Of a stretch of DNA of 64,000 nt, positions 38,941-48,116 are shown in pieces. Each line of letters begins with the position of its first letter. The first letter of the stretch is position 1. Source of the stretch: Pseudobutyrivibrio ruminis (GTDB lineage: Bacteria; Bacillota; Clostridia; Lachnospirales; Lachnospiraceae). The notes under the pieces are model-generated. The model saw only the letters and a program-made list of their open reading frames with translations, did no database searches and was not told the origin of the DNA. The position numbers were made by a program, and so were the translations under genes. The DNA lies in the NCBI GenBank assembly GCA_015057315.1, contig SVER01000009.1:34722-98721 (forward strand). The letters run 5' to 3'.

Positions 38941-39240
38941 AAATTCAATTCTCCCAATAATTCCCTTTTCGACCATTTTAGTCAATTCTAAAAATCATTC
39001 TTTGGGTTGTATTATATCACACAATCTACTCATATATATACATTTTATCTTTAAGTAGGTATATGTGCTCAATTTTCACAAGTTCTTTTTGTGCATGTTT
39101 AACATAGGGTTGTCAAAATAACGAAAGGATTTTGTATTTTTTGGTTATTCTAACATTGTTCACAATTTATTCATTTTTTATAATCGTAGATAGTTAAAGG
39201 GAGATTCCCAATAAATAAAAAACAAGAGAGGATTTTTACA
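38941..39240. other. Divergent intergenic region between gdpP and msmK
   Basis: 300 bases, A+T-rich. Holds the msmK promoter and the untranscribed or leader sequence of gdpP. No other structure was found. Confidence 0.5.
39156..39184 (+). promoter_or_regulatory. Promoter of msmK
   Basis: TTGTTC (39156-39161), 17 bases, TATAAT (39179-39184) on the plus strand, 57 bases before the ATG. Confidence 0.65.
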
Positions 39241-40347
39241 ATGGCAGACATTCAATTAAAAAACATTAACAAAAAATATCCTAATGGCTTCCACGCTGTT
39301 AAGGATTTCAATCTTGACATTAAGGATCAGGAATTCATCATCTTCGTAGGACCTTCTGGTTGTGGTAAGTCTACAACACTTCGTATGATCGCTGGTCTTG
39401 AGGAAATTTCTTCAGGTGAGCTTCTCATCGATGGAAAGCTTATGAACGATGTAGAGCCAAAGGACAGAGATATCGCAATGGTATTCCAGAACTACGCTCT
39501 TTACCCACATATGACAGTTTACGATAACATGGCATTTGGTCTTAAGTTACGTAAGGTACCAAAGGATGAAATCGATAAGAAGGTACGTGAGGCAGCTAGA
39601 ATCCTTGACCTTGAGAAGCTTCTTGACAGAAAGCCAAAGGCTCTTTCAGGTGGTCAGAGACAGCGTGTTGCTATGGGTCGTGCAATCGTTCGTAACCCTA
39701 AGGTATTCCTTATGGATGAGCCTCTTTCAAACCTTGATGCTAAGCTTCGTGTTCAGATGAGAACTGAGATTTCTAAGCTTCATGATTCACTTGGCGCTAC
39801 AATGATCTACGTTACACATGATCAGACAGAGGCTATGACACTTGGTACAAGAATCGTAGTTATGAAGGACGGTGTTGTTCAGCAGATCGATACACCAGCT
39901 AACCTTTACCAGAAGCCATGCAACCTCTTCGTTGCTGGATTCATCGGATCACCTCAGATGAACTTCCTTGAGGGAACACTTAACGCTGATTGCTCAGCTA
40001 TCCAGGTTAACGGTGCTAGCCTTCAGATTCCACCAGCAAAGACAAAGGCTCTTGCAGATGCTGGTTATGCTAACAAGTCTGTTATCCTTGGTATCCGTCC
40101 AGAGGATATTCATGATTCACAGATCTTCGTTGATACACAGTCTGCTTCAGTTATCGAAGCTAAGATTTCTGTATATGAGCTTCTTGGTGCAGAAGTTTAC
40201 TTATACTTCGATTATGCTGGAACTCAGGTTACAGCAAGAGTTGACCCACGTACAACAGCTAGAGGTGGCGATACAGTTAAGTTTGCTCTTGATATGGAGA
40301 AGGCTCACTTCTTCGACAAGGATACAGAGCTTACAATTGCTAACTAA
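39241..40347 (+). CDS. msmK: Sugar ABC transporter ATPase, MsmK/UgpC type
   Basis: 368 residues. Walker A GPSGCGKSTT, Q-loop VFQNYALYPHMTV, signature LSGGQRQRVAMGRA, Walker B VFLMDEPLSNLDA, H-loop YVTHDQTEAM, plus the TOBE domain of the CUT1 family (MNFLEGTL, LGIRPEDI). MsmK-type ATPases serve several sugar importers. No permease is adjacent. The codon usage looks highly biased (many GTT, CGT, CTT), as for an abundant protein. Confidence 0.93.
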   Translation: MADIQLKNINKKYPNGFHAVKDFNLDIKDQEFIIFVGPSGCGKSTTLRMIAGLEEISSGELLIDGKLMNDVEPKDRDIAMVFQNYALYPHMTVYDNMAFGLKLRKVPKDEIDKKVREAARILDLEKLLDRKPKALSGGQRQRVAMGRAIVRNPKVFLMDEPLSNLDAKLRVQMRTEISKLHDSLGATMIYVTHDQTEAMTLGTRIVVMKDGVVQQIDTPANLYQKPCNLFVAGFIGSPQMNFLEGTLNADCSAIQVNGASLQIPPAKTKALADAGYANKSVILGIRPEDIHDSQIFVDTQSASVIEAKISVYELLGAEVYLYFDYAGTQVTARVDPRTTARGGDTVKFALDMEKAHFFDKDTELTIAN

Positions 40348-40366
40348 TATTTATCTTTGTAAATTA

Positions 40367-40396
40367 AACTGGATGCACTTCGCATCCAGTTTTTTT
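40367..40396 (+). terminator. Terminator of msmK
   Basis: AACTGGATGC-ACTTC-GCATCCAGTT followed by TTTTT on the plus strand, 19 bases after the stop. A TGCTATAAT element just behind it may be the promoter of the next gene. Confidence 0.9.
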
Positions 40397-40432
40397 ATGC
40401 TATAATATGGCTATCTTTGCGAGGTAGGTTTT

Positions 40433-41329
40433 ATGAATATTGAAGATAAAAAGAACAAATTACTAGAACAGTTAAATAAAGCTACTGGAATCAATTTTTC
40501 TATTTCTGATTCCGATTTATCTGATGAAGAGACCGTTAACAAGCTTAAGGAGATGGTGGTACGCTTTAATGTGCTAGATTCAAAGAGTGCTTTCTACCGC
40601 TCATTTTTAACTAGAGAGCTATCTTATTCTGATGCTGCTGCCTACATACACCGCTTCCACATAGACGAAAACGCTGTTCGCATGGTGTTTTACTTAGAAA
40701 GCCAGACTGACTACACTAAGGAAGCTGTATCACTGTTAAAGAGCCTTCTTCCAGATTCTCAGGATGCCTTGGTTCAGATTGATTCTAAGCACATTGCATT
40801 GATTGTACACTTTGAAAAGACTCCTAATTCCGAAGAGATTAATCAATACTGTATGGAATTTTTGGATATGCTTGAATCCGAAGCCTTCATGTCTTTTAAG
40901 GTTTCCTATGATTTACCTATAAATAAATTCACCGAGCTTCCTACTTCCTACAAGGATATTGTGCTGGCTATGCACATCGGCAATATTTTTAAGAGCTCAG
41001 ACCACATATACTCATACAGTACTCTTGGACTTGGCCGTTTGCTTTACAACATTCCCGCCGATGAAGTTGAAACATATTTAAACAACCATATTAATAGTGA
41101 CCTTTTATCTAGTCTTGACGCGGAAACTTTGAACCTTTTAGAGGCATTTTTCGATAATGACTTATCTTTGGCCGAAACTAGCCGCAAGATGTTTATTCAC
41201 CGCAATACTCTTATCTACCGCCTGGATAAATTTGCCGATTTGACTGGCTATGATGTAAGAAAATTCTCAGATGCAATCACTGTAAAGCTCTCGCTTATGC
41301 TTTACAATTATATAAGAGCCACCAAATAA
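40433..41329 (+). CDS. PucR/CdaR-type transcriptional regulator
   Basis: 298 residues. The C-terminal HTH_30 is clear: LLEAFFDNDLSLAETSRKMFIHRNTLIYRLDKFADLTGYDVRKFSDAITVKLSLM. The N-terminal 200 residues are a sensor-like region with no obvious ligand motif. Likely regulates a nearby sugar gene set. Extended -10 promoter TGCTATAAT at about 40397. Confidence 0.85.
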   Translation: MNIEDKKNKLLEQLNKATGINFSISDSDLSDEETVNKLKEMVVRFNVLDSKSAFYRSFLTRELSYSDAAAYIHRFHIDENAVRMVFYLESQTDYTKEAVSLLKSLLPDSQDALVQIDSKHIALIVHFEKTPNSEEINQYCMEFLDMLESEAFMSFKVSYDLPINKFTELPTSYKDIVLAMHIGNIFKSSDHIYSYSTLGLGRLLYNIPADEVETYLNNHINSDLLSSLDAETLNLLEAFFDNDLSLAETSRKMFIHRNTLIYRLDKFADLTGYDVRKFSDAITVKLSLMLYNYIRATK

Positions 41330-41340
41330 TGGTGGCTCTT
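41314..41340 (+). terminator. Hairpin overlapping the regulator's stop codon
   Basis: AAGAGCCACC-AAATAAT-GGTGGCTCTT; no long T-run follows on either strand, so termination is likely only with help of the repeat behind it. Confidence 0.4.
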
Positions 41341-41348
41341 AGGTTGAG

Positions 41349-41405
41349 GACCCTCATCAGTCAGCTGCGCTGACAGCTTCTCCCTAAAAAGGGAGAAGCC
41401 TTTGG
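41349..41405. repeat. Intergenic repeat, copy 1 (behind galK)
   Basis: CCCTCATCAGTCAGCTGCGC followed by TGACAGCTTCTCCCTAAAAA and GGGAGAAGCCTTTGG. Two stems: GTCAGC-TGC-GCTGAC and GCTTCTCCC/GGGAGAAGC. It is close to a repeat type widespread in intergenic DNA of gut Firmicutes. A second copy lies at 42608. Confidence 0.8.
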
Positions 41406-41406
41406 T

Positions 41407-42576
41407 TTATGCAATTCTTTTAGCGCCGTCGCCGATGTCTACTACGTAGAATTCAGCGTCTAGATCGTATTTTTCTTTGTAGGCTTTGCCTACTGTTTCT
41501 TTGAAGTTCTCAACAGCCTCATCCTTTACGATTGCTACTGTACAACCTCCGAAGCCGCCGCCTGTGATGCGGGCGCCGATTACTCCTGGAACTGACCACT
41601 CTGTTTCTACAAGGAAATCTACCTCTTCACATGATACTTCGTAATCGTCACGAAGTGAAATGTGGCTAGCGTTCATGAGCTTTCCAAATGTTTCGATATC
41701 GTTAGCATTAAGGGCTTCTACAGCCTTGATTGTACGCTGGTTCTCAGCTACGGCGTGCTTTGCTCTGCGGTAGTTAACCTCATCCTTTATAGCTGAGCCG
41801 TATTTTTCGAATTCCTCGTCTGTAAGCTCACCAAGCTCCTTGATACCACATACTGTCTGAAGATCTGCCAGTGCCTGTGCGCTCTCGTTTCTTCTGTCAT
41901 TATATGCACTGTCTACAAGTGAGTGCTTTACCTTAGAATTTGTGATAACAATCTTAGCTCCTTCAAGCTTTACGCTGGCATATTTATAGGATAAATCTGC
42001 ACAGTCAAGGAAAATGGCGTGGTCTTTTTGTCCCATTGCTACCGCAAATTGGTCCATTATACCACAGTTACATCCATTGAAATTGTTTTCTGAGTACTGT
42101 CCGATAAGAGCTAAATCAATCATTGTCTTGTTAAGACCAAACATATCGTTAAGCATAGTGCCTGTAAGCACCTCAAGAGAAGCTGATGATGAAAGGCCTG
42201 AACCGTTGGGAATATTACCCCAAACTACCATTTCAAATCCTGATTTAATTTCCGAGCCTTTCTCAATAAGTGCCCAAACTACACCAAGAGGATAGTTTGC
42301 CCAATGATATTCGTCCTTGTTTGTAAGGTCATCAAGTGAGCTTTCGATTACTCCTACGTTTTCGATATTAGCTGAGTAGAGTTTGATAACTCTGTCCTCA
42401 CGCTTTCTTGCTACGGCGTATGTGCCGATTGTAAGGGCACATGGGAATACGTGGCCACCGTTGTAGTCGGTGTGCTCGCCGATAAGGTTAACGCGGCCTG
42501 GAGCGAAGTATGTGCGGATATCACCTGAAGGGCCGAATTTTTCTTCGAATATAGTTTTTAATTCTTGTGCGTTCAT
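41407..42576 (-). CDS. galK: Galactokinase
   Basis: 389 residues: GRVNLIGEHTDYNGGHVFPCAL (galactose binding), GNIPNGSGLSSSASLEV (ATP), ARITGGGFGGCTVAIV. Phosphorylates galactose from lactose/galactoside splitting for the Leloir pathway. Ribosome site AAGGAG 6-7 bases upstream. Flanked on both sides by copies of the same repeat. Confidence 0.97.
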   Translation of the reverse strand: MNAQELKTIFEEKFGPSGDIRTYFAPGRVNLIGEHTDYNGGHVFPCALTIGTYAVARKREDRVIKLYSANIENVGVIESSLDDLTNKDEYHWANYPLGVVWALIEKGSEIKSGFEMVVWGNIPNGSGLSSSASLEVLTGTMLNDMFGLNKTMIDLALIGQYSENNFNGCNCGIMDQFAVAMGQKDHAIFLDCADLSYKYASVKLEGAKIVITNSKVKHSLVDSAYNDRRNESAQALADLQTVCGIKELGELTDEEFEKYGSAIKDEVNYRRAKHAVAENQRTIKAVEALNANDIETFGKLMNASHISLRDDYEVSCEEVDFLVETEWSVPGVIGARITGGGFGGCTVAIVKDEAVENFKETVGKAYKEKYDLDAEFYVVDIGDGAKRIA

Positions 42577-42607
42577 TTAATTCTCCTTTTAGACACCTCA
42601 TACGTAT

Positions 42608-42660
42608 ACCCTCATCAGTCAGCTGCGCTGACAGCTTCTCCCAGAGGGAGAAGCCTTTGG
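42608..42660. repeat. Intergenic repeat, copy 2 (in front of galK)
   Basis: ACCCTCATCAGTCAGCTGCG, then CTGACAGCTTCTCCCAGAGG and GAGAAGCCTTTGG. Same order and orientation as copy 1, only the loop of the second stem differs (AGA for TAAAAA region). Confidence 0.8.
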
Positions 42661-42667
42661 GAAGGCT

Positions 42668-43195
42668 TTAGAGGTATATGTCGTGTTTGTTGTATTTTGC
42701 CATTGCGTTGAGCAATTTGTCGGAAGGTGTGAATATTACTTTGAAATCGTTGCCTTTTGCCTCGCTGTGAGCTACTAAGATGTAATCTTTTTGCTCTGAA
42801 TCATGGGCGCTGCAGTCATAAGTCTTAAGCTGAACATGGTCGTATTTAAGTGATTCATTTGTGCCAACTGCTGCAACCATCTTTACTTCGTTTGATTCAA
42901 TATTAACAACCTTTTTTCTCTTTTCATTGTTAATAATCTTTGCGATTTCAAGGCTACCATTTGTGTAGTCATATTCATATTCAATGTTTTTGTTCGAATA
43001 TAAGATTATCGTAAGTATAGCCATAATAATGAGCAAAATCGCCATTATAATTGTCAAAATCCCTCTCGAATAAGTAACAGTAGCTACTAATAATAAAAAT
43101 GTTACTACAGCAGCACCGGTCTTTTTTGTTTTATCCTGAGCTGTTTCAATTACCTTTACTGCCTCTTCTACGAATGTGTCATTTGTTTCAAACAT
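42668..43195 (-). CDS. Membrane protein, DUF6106-like
   Basis: 175 residues from ATG 43195 (TTGAGGG upstream). Two membrane helices in the N-terminal third (GAAVVTFLLLVATVTYSRGILTIIMAILLIIMAILTIIL) and a soluble C-terminal domain (YEYDYTNGSLEIAKIINNEKRKKVVNIESNEVKM, IFTPSDKLLNAMAKYNKHDIYL). Of unknown function; resembles DUF6106 proteins of Lachnospiraceae. Name from motif memory only. Confidence 0.65.
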   Translation of the reverse strand: MFETNDTFVEEAVKVIETAQDKTKKTGAAVVTFLLLVATVTYSRGILTIIMAILLIIMAILTIILYSNKNIEYEYDYTNGSLEIAKIINNEKRKKVVNIESNEVKMVAAVGTNESLKYDHVQLKTYDCSAHDSEQKDYILVAHSEAKGNDFKVIFTPSDKLLNAMAKYNKHDIYL

Positions 43196-43236
43196 AATCA
43201 ACCCTCAACTTTCCTTCTAGTAATTAACATTGTATC

Positions 43237-43269
43237 TAAAAAATGTCGGCCACAACCTGCAGCCGACAT
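43237..43269 (-). terminator. Terminator of the lac operon
   Basis: Minus strand ATGTCGGC...GCCGACAT followed by TTTTTT, 25 bases after the lacZ stop. Confidence 0.85.
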
Positions 43270-43293
43270 TCATTATAACATATAAATAATGCC

Positions 43294-46200
43294 TTAAATA
43301 CCCCTAAAACTAAAGGAAATCTCCATATCCTTGCTATTATCTAGCATGAATTCTGGGTGGGTCTTAGAGCCCCATGTATCGTCTCCTGCAACACCCATCT
43401 GCTTGCCTATTCTCACATGTGTGAAATGTACTGGTGGCAACTCCGTAGGATGCATTGCCTCGTCTATTTCATGGACTGTGTAAGGAAGTGCCGAGAATCC
43501 GTTACACTCTGTTAAGAACAATACTCCATTGCCTCTTTCATCTGTAAGCTTTGCGTAGCGTACCTCTTCATGGTTTCCACATTCCTGAGGAACCAGGTAT
43601 TTTGCCATATTGTCTGCCACTTTATTTCTAAATATACCAAGCTTTGCATGGCATTTATCGTTGTAGGTTTCCTCTGGTCCCCTTCCGTACCATTCAAGGT
43701 TTTCTAAGCTGCTATCAAGTGTTAGCGCCATTGAAAGCTCAGGTAATTCTCCGATTTCAGCCGAAGCAGGAAGCTTCAATGAACAATCTACTAATCCATC
43801 GGCATGGACTATATATGTAACCTGACACTTGCCAGCTGGCTTTGTGGCAAGATGATATGTGTATACCACCTTTACACTGTCTTCTGATGCCTCAACAAAA
43901 GGAATTTCGTTAATGCCATCATCCATGCGATTTGTAGCTAAATACTTGCTTGCAAGTTTCCACTGACCAGCTCTAAATGGCAGTTGATTAGCCAAATCGT
44001 TTTCTGTCATTGGACGCCAGAAGTTTGGCATTACAAAGCGCTTAAGAAGCTCCTTACCATGGTATTTGTAAGAACTTAAGCCCTTCACGCCTACAAATAG
44101 GACTTCAAAATCATCCCCCTTTACACCAAGGTTATGGAAGCCTTGGGTTACAGTAAGCTTCTGCGCTGATCCTCGCTCAAAGATAAATCGGCCTACTGTA
44201 GTCTGTCCAAATGCCACCTCATGGCCTGCTCTTGCCCAAAGATTGTCCTCTTTTAACAAGAATGAAAGTGTAACAATATACTCATCATCCTTTGGTAAAT
44301 CCAGCTCTAGGGCATACTCTGTAGTAGTAAGTGGTGGACAATCGATAGTAAGCTCTTCCTCCGCTATTAAATCTCCAAGCCGCTCCACTGTAAGTAGCGC
44401 TGTGTATTCATTTGTATTTGTAAACAGATTTCTGTTTTCAATAATAGCTTTGCCGCCCTCAAAAGTGATTTTGATGTTTTGGTAATCGTATTTTACCTCC
44501 TGCATCTTAGGACTAGGCTCTCTATCCTTGCTATAACAAATACCATCACCAGAAAAGCTACCATCATTTGGCCTATCGTCGAAATCACCGCCGTAGCCTT
44601 CAAACTCTACTCCTCTGTTATCCTTGATGGTGATAGCCTGGTCTATATAATCCCAGATAAATCCACCCTGGAACAATGGCTCTTCATAAGCCAGCTCTGT
44701 GTATTTGCTCATTGCACCACAGCTGTTTCCCATGGCATGCATGTATTCGCAGTTAATGTAAGGCTTATCCTTATGGTCCTTTAGCCATTCCTTAATAGCC
44801 TTCACTGGTGCGTACATTGTGGATTCCATATCGGAAAGGTCCACACGTCTATCGTTAAATACTCCCTCATAATGCACAAGCCTTGTGCTATCCCACTCAT
44901 GGAATTTATCCTGCATGCGCCTTAGGTTGCTTCCGCCGTAGCTTTCATTTCCTAAGGACCAGATAAGTATACATGGATGGTTCTTATCACGCTCAAACAT
45001 GCTATGTGCTCTATCCACTACATTATCTGCAAACTCTGGCCTATCACCTGGCACCGCATAGCTATCATCCTTAACTTTCATAATCTGAATTGGAGTCTGC
45101 CAAGTACCGTGGGTCTCCAAGTTAGTCTCATCGATTACATATAATCCAAAAATGTCGCACAATCTGTAGAAGTATGTCTGGTTTGGATAATGACTGGTTC
45201 GGATTGCGTTGATGTTGTTCTTTTTGATTGTGATAATATCCTTTAGGATATCCTCCTCTGAAAGAACTCGACCTGTTGATGAAGAAAATTCATGGCGGTT
45301 AACACCCTTAAACACAATGCGCTTTCCGTTAATGTGCATCATGCCATCCTTCATCTCGAAACGTCTAAAGCCTACCTTTTCTTTGATAACCTCTGCAAGT
45401 CTTCCTGTTTCACCAAAAACATTTAACTGCAAATCGAATAGATAAGGCTTTTCTGCACTCCACAGCTTTGGCTCCCTCACATGTACTTCCATGTGATTCA
45501 TGCCCTCTTCTACAGCAAGCTTATTAAGTATATCTGTATCGTCATCTGAAAGTGTCATTTGAACCAGGCCACTTCCAACCACATCCATATCGATAACAAG
45601 GGTTGCATCCTTGTAATCATCATCAAGAAGTGTCTGTATTCGCAAATCTCTAATATGAGTCTTAGGAACCGTGTATAAATAAACCTCTCTGAAGATTCCC
45701 GAAAATCTAAAGAAATCCTGGTCTTCACACCAGCTGCCTGATGTCCATTTAAACACCTGCACTGCCAGCTTGTTCTCACCTTCCTTTATAAATGGGGTAA
45801 GGTCAAACTCGCTAGGTGTAAAAGAATCCTCGCTGTAGCCAACATATTCACCGTTGAGCCAAATTGCGAAGCCGCTTTCCACACCCTGGAATGAGATGTA
45901 CACAGGTCCCTCCTTCATAAAAGAAGGGACTGTGAAATACTTCACATAATTTCCAACAGGATTCTCCTTGGTAGGAATCTCACCTGGCTCTAGCGCCTCA
46001 TGTCCATCCCAAGGATACTGGGTATTCACATACATTATCTTATCGTAGCCTTCCAGCTGGATATGGGCAGGAACCTTTATATCATCAAAGCTTTTGCAAT
46101 CTCTGTCCTCTCTATAAAAGTCCTTATCGCAAACCTCATAATTTTTTGCAAATTCAAACTTCCAGGTGCCATTTAATGAATACTTGAAGTTAGATTTTTC

Positions 46201-46311
46201 CCCATACGCATAAGCTTCACTGTCGTAATACTCATGGTCAGAATGAGCCTTTAACCTGTTTTGTTCAAATACCCTTGGGTCCTTTACGATTTCATAATCG
46301 AATTTTTTCAT
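43294..46311 (-). CDS. lacZ: Beta-galactosidase, GH2 family
   Basis: 1,005 residues, full-length LacZ. Acid/base Glu456 (ILIWSLGNES), nucleophile Glu522 (YINCEYMHAMGNS), sugar-binding DPRVFEQNRLKAHSDHEYY at the N-terminus, beta-sandwich domains and a C-terminal small-chain domain (HYTKLGIF-type EETYNDKCHAKLGIF). Cytoplasmic, no signal peptide. Splits lactose or other beta-galactosides brought in by the ABC genes just upstream. It starts 1 base after the permease stop. Confidence 0.97.
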   Translation of the reverse strand: MKKFDYEIVKDPRVFEQNRLKAHSDHEYYDSEAYAYGEKSNFKYSLNGTWKFEFAKNYEVCDKDFYREDRDCKSFDDIKVPAHIQLEGYDKIMYVNTQYPWDGHEALEPGEIPTKENPVGNYVKYFTVPSFMKEGPVYISFQGVESGFAIWLNGEYVGYSEDSFTPSEFDLTPFIKEGENKLAVQVFKWTSGSWCEDQDFFRFSGIFREVYLYTVPKTHIRDLRIQTLLDDDYKDATLVIDMDVVGSGLVQMTLSDDDTDILNKLAVEEGMNHMEVHVREPKLWSAEKPYLFDLQLNVFGETGRLAEVIKEKVGFRRFEMKDGMMHINGKRIVFKGVNRHEFSSSTGRVLSEEDILKDIITIKKNNINAIRTSHYPNQTYFYRLCDIFGLYVIDETNLETHGTWQTPIQIMKVKDDSYAVPGDRPEFADNVVDRAHSMFERDKNHPCILIWSLGNESYGGSNLRRMQDKFHEWDSTRLVHYEGVFNDRRVDLSDMESTMYAPVKAIKEWLKDHKDKPYINCEYMHAMGNSCGAMSKYTELAYEEPLFQGGFIWDYIDQAITIKDNRGVEFEGYGGDFDDRPNDGSFSGDGICYSKDREPSPKMQEVKYDYQNIKITFEGGKAIIENRNLFTNTNEYTALLTVERLGDLIAEEELTIDCPPLTTTEYALELDLPKDDEYIVTLSFLLKEDNLWARAGHEVAFGQTTVGRFIFERGSAQKLTVTQGFHNLGVKGDDFEVLFVGVKGLSSYKYHGKELLKRFVMPNFWRPMTENDLANQLPFRAGQWKLASKYLATNRMDDGINEIPFVEASEDSVKVVYTYHLATKPAGKCQVTYIVHADGLVDCSLKLPASAEIGELPELSMALTLDSSLENLEWYGRGPEETYNDKCHAKLGIFRNKVADNMAKYLVPQECGNHEEVRYAKLTDERGNGVLFLTECNGFSALPYTVHEIDEAMHPTELPPVHFTHVRIGKQMGVAGDDTWGSKTHPEFMLDNSKDMEISFSFRGI

Positions 46312-46312
46312 G

Positions 46313-47149
46313 TTATTTTACCGATCCTGTAATTCCTTCTGCAAACTGCTTCTGAAGTACGAAGAATACTATCATTGTAGGAAGTGAGCAGAATAATACG
46401 CCTAGCATTGTCATTCCGTAATCTACTGTGTAACCACTTGAAATATTTGCAATGAACATTGGCATTGTCTGAGCACGGTTGTCACTCATTACTACCTTTG
46501 GCCACATGTATGCATTCCAAGCGTTCATAAATGTAATAACTGCAGCTGCTGCATAGATTGATTTTTGAACAGGTACATACATCTTGAAGAAGATTTTCCA
46601 TTCTGAAAGACCGTCTATTCTTGCAGCTTCCATGATGTCAGGTGGGAAATTACGGGAATTCTGTCTGAACATCATAATCATAAATGGTGTTGAAATACCA
46701 GGAAGGATGAAAGCCCATACTGTATTAAGAAGCTTTGCCTTAGAAACAAGTCCGTACAAAGGAACCATTGTTGCTACTGCTGGTACCATCATTGCAAGAA
46801 GAAGGATTCCAAATAATTTGTCCTTGCCCTTGTCGTGATAAAGCTCAAATCCATAGCCTGCTATTGAACATACAAAAAGTGTAACTACTGTCTGCACAAT
46901 TGAGTAAAGGAATGAATTTCCCATACTGCTCCAAAGTGTGCCCTGTACTGCATTTTTCAGGTTCGCAAAGTTTACCATCAACTGATTGCCAAATGCTATT
47001 GAACCTCTTGCCACGTTAAGTGACGAGTTTGTTGCTGCTGCAATCATCCAATATAGTGGAAATACTGATATGAATGAGCAGATAATCAAAAATATGTATG
47101 TAGGAATCAGTCTGCGCTGAATCATTGATCTATTTTTCTTCTTAGTCAC
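46313..47149 (-). CDS. Sugar ABC transporter permease (MalG type)
   Basis: 278 residues from GTG 47149 (AGGTGA 6 bases upstream, overlapping the other permease's stop). Six membrane helices; EAARIDGLSEWKIFFKMYVPVQKS is the EAA motif of CUT1 permeases. C-terminal KQFAEGITGSVK is typical. Forms the membrane channel with the 47142 product. Confidence 0.92.
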   Translation of the reverse strand: MTKKKNRSMIQRRLIPTYIFLIICSFISVFPLYWMIAAATNSSLNVARGSIAFGNQLMVNFANLKNAVQGTLWSSMGNSFLYSIVQTVVTLFVCSIAGYGFELYHDKGKDKLFGILLLAMMVPAVATMVPLYGLVSKAKLLNTVWAFILPGISTPFMIMMFRQNSRNFPPDIMEAARIDGLSEWKIFFKMYVPVQKSIYAAAAVITFMNAWNAYMWPKVVMSDNRAQTMPMFIANISSGYTVDYGMTMLGVLFCSLPTMIVFFVLQKQFAEGITGSVK

Positions 47150-48044
47150 GTGTATCACCTACTTTCAAATTGATAAATGCCAGGATTGCAACCATGATAA
47201 ATACAATAAATGACATTGCTGATGTGTAACCAAAGTTACCAACACCCTGTCCAAATGCCTGGTTGTAAATGTAGTGTGACATTGTGATTGTCTGGTTTGC
47301 AGGACCACCACTTGTTAAGTTTACTGACTCATCAAAGAGCTGTAATGTACCGTTGATTGACATGATTGCTGTCATTACGATTGTTGGCTTAAGAAGTGGC
47401 ACTGTAATGTACCAGAAGGTCTTCCATCCGTTTGCACCGTCAATCTTGGCTGCCTCATATACTGAATACTCAATATTCTGAAGACCAGCTAAGTAGAACA
47501 CCATGTTGTAGCCTGTCCATCTCCAGATAAGAGCGATGATGATGATTGCTCTAGCTGTTGATGCTGTGCCGAGGAAGTTAATGTTTTCACTGATTATGCC
47601 TAGCTTAAGTAAGATTGAATTGATAAGGCCCTGTGTTGCAAACATTGACTTGAAAATTAATGAATATGATACAAGAGATGTTGCACATGGTAAGAATATA
47701 CATGTTCTGAACAATCCCTTGAACTTAAGGTCCTTATTGTTAAGAAGCTGCGCTAATAAGATAGCGAAGATTAACATGATAGGAACCTCTACTATTAAAT
47801 AAAGGAATGTATTCTTCATTGATGTTTTGAAAATTACATCCTGTAGCATTCGAGAGTAATTGTATGTTAGTGGGTCAGCAAACTTAATGTTGATGCCCTT
47901 TCCTGTTTTAAATGATGTGATAAAAGCCTGTATGATTGGATAAAAGCTCATTATGAAAATTAAAATTGTTGCTGGTGTAAGGAACAACCAGCCAGCCGCC
48001 AATTGCTTTTTTGCAAGTGTCATTCCCTTTTTATTCTTCTCCAC
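47142..48044 (-). CDS. Sugar ABC transporter permease (MalF type)
   Basis: 300 residues from GTG 48044 (AAGGG 8 bases upstream; an ATG 18 bases further is too close to its purine tract, and an earlier frame start lies in the hairpin). Six membrane helices, EAAKIDGANGWKTFWYITVPLLKP as EAA motif. CUT1 family. Confidence 0.92.
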   Translation of the reverse strand: MEKNKKGMTLAKKQLAAGWLFLTPATILIFIMSFYPIIQAFITSFKTGKGINIKFADPLTYNYSRMLQDVIFKTSMKNTFLYLIVEVPIMLIFAILLAQLLNNKDLKFKGLFRTCIFLPCATSLVSYSLIFKSMFATQGLINSILLKLGIISENINFLGTASTARAIIIIALIWRWTGYNMVFYLAGLQNIEYSVYEAAKIDGANGWKTFWYITVPLLKPTIVMTAIMSINGTLQLFDESVNLTSGGPANQTITMSHYIYNQAFGQGVGNFGYTSAMSFIVFIMVAILAFINLKVGDTRD

Positions 48045-48062
48045 GATGTCTACCCTTTCTTT

Positions 48063-48094
48063 TAAAAATGGGAAGTGGGCTAGCCACTTCCCAT
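48063..48094 (-). promoter_or_regulatory. Hairpin between solute-binding protein and permease genes
   Basis: Minus strand ATGGGAAGTGG-CTAGC-CCACTTCCCAT, an 11-base-pair perfect stem followed by TTTTTAAAAG. It lies 23 bases after the solute-binding-protein stop and before the permease ribosome site. It probably works as a partial terminator or 3' stabiliser, giving more binding protein than permease. Confidence 0.65.
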
Positions 48095-48116
48095 GAATAT
48101 ACATTATACTTTCGGA

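Noticed and set aside
41349..42660. CRISPR array
   Set aside because: Only two copies more than 1 kb apart, with a gene between them.
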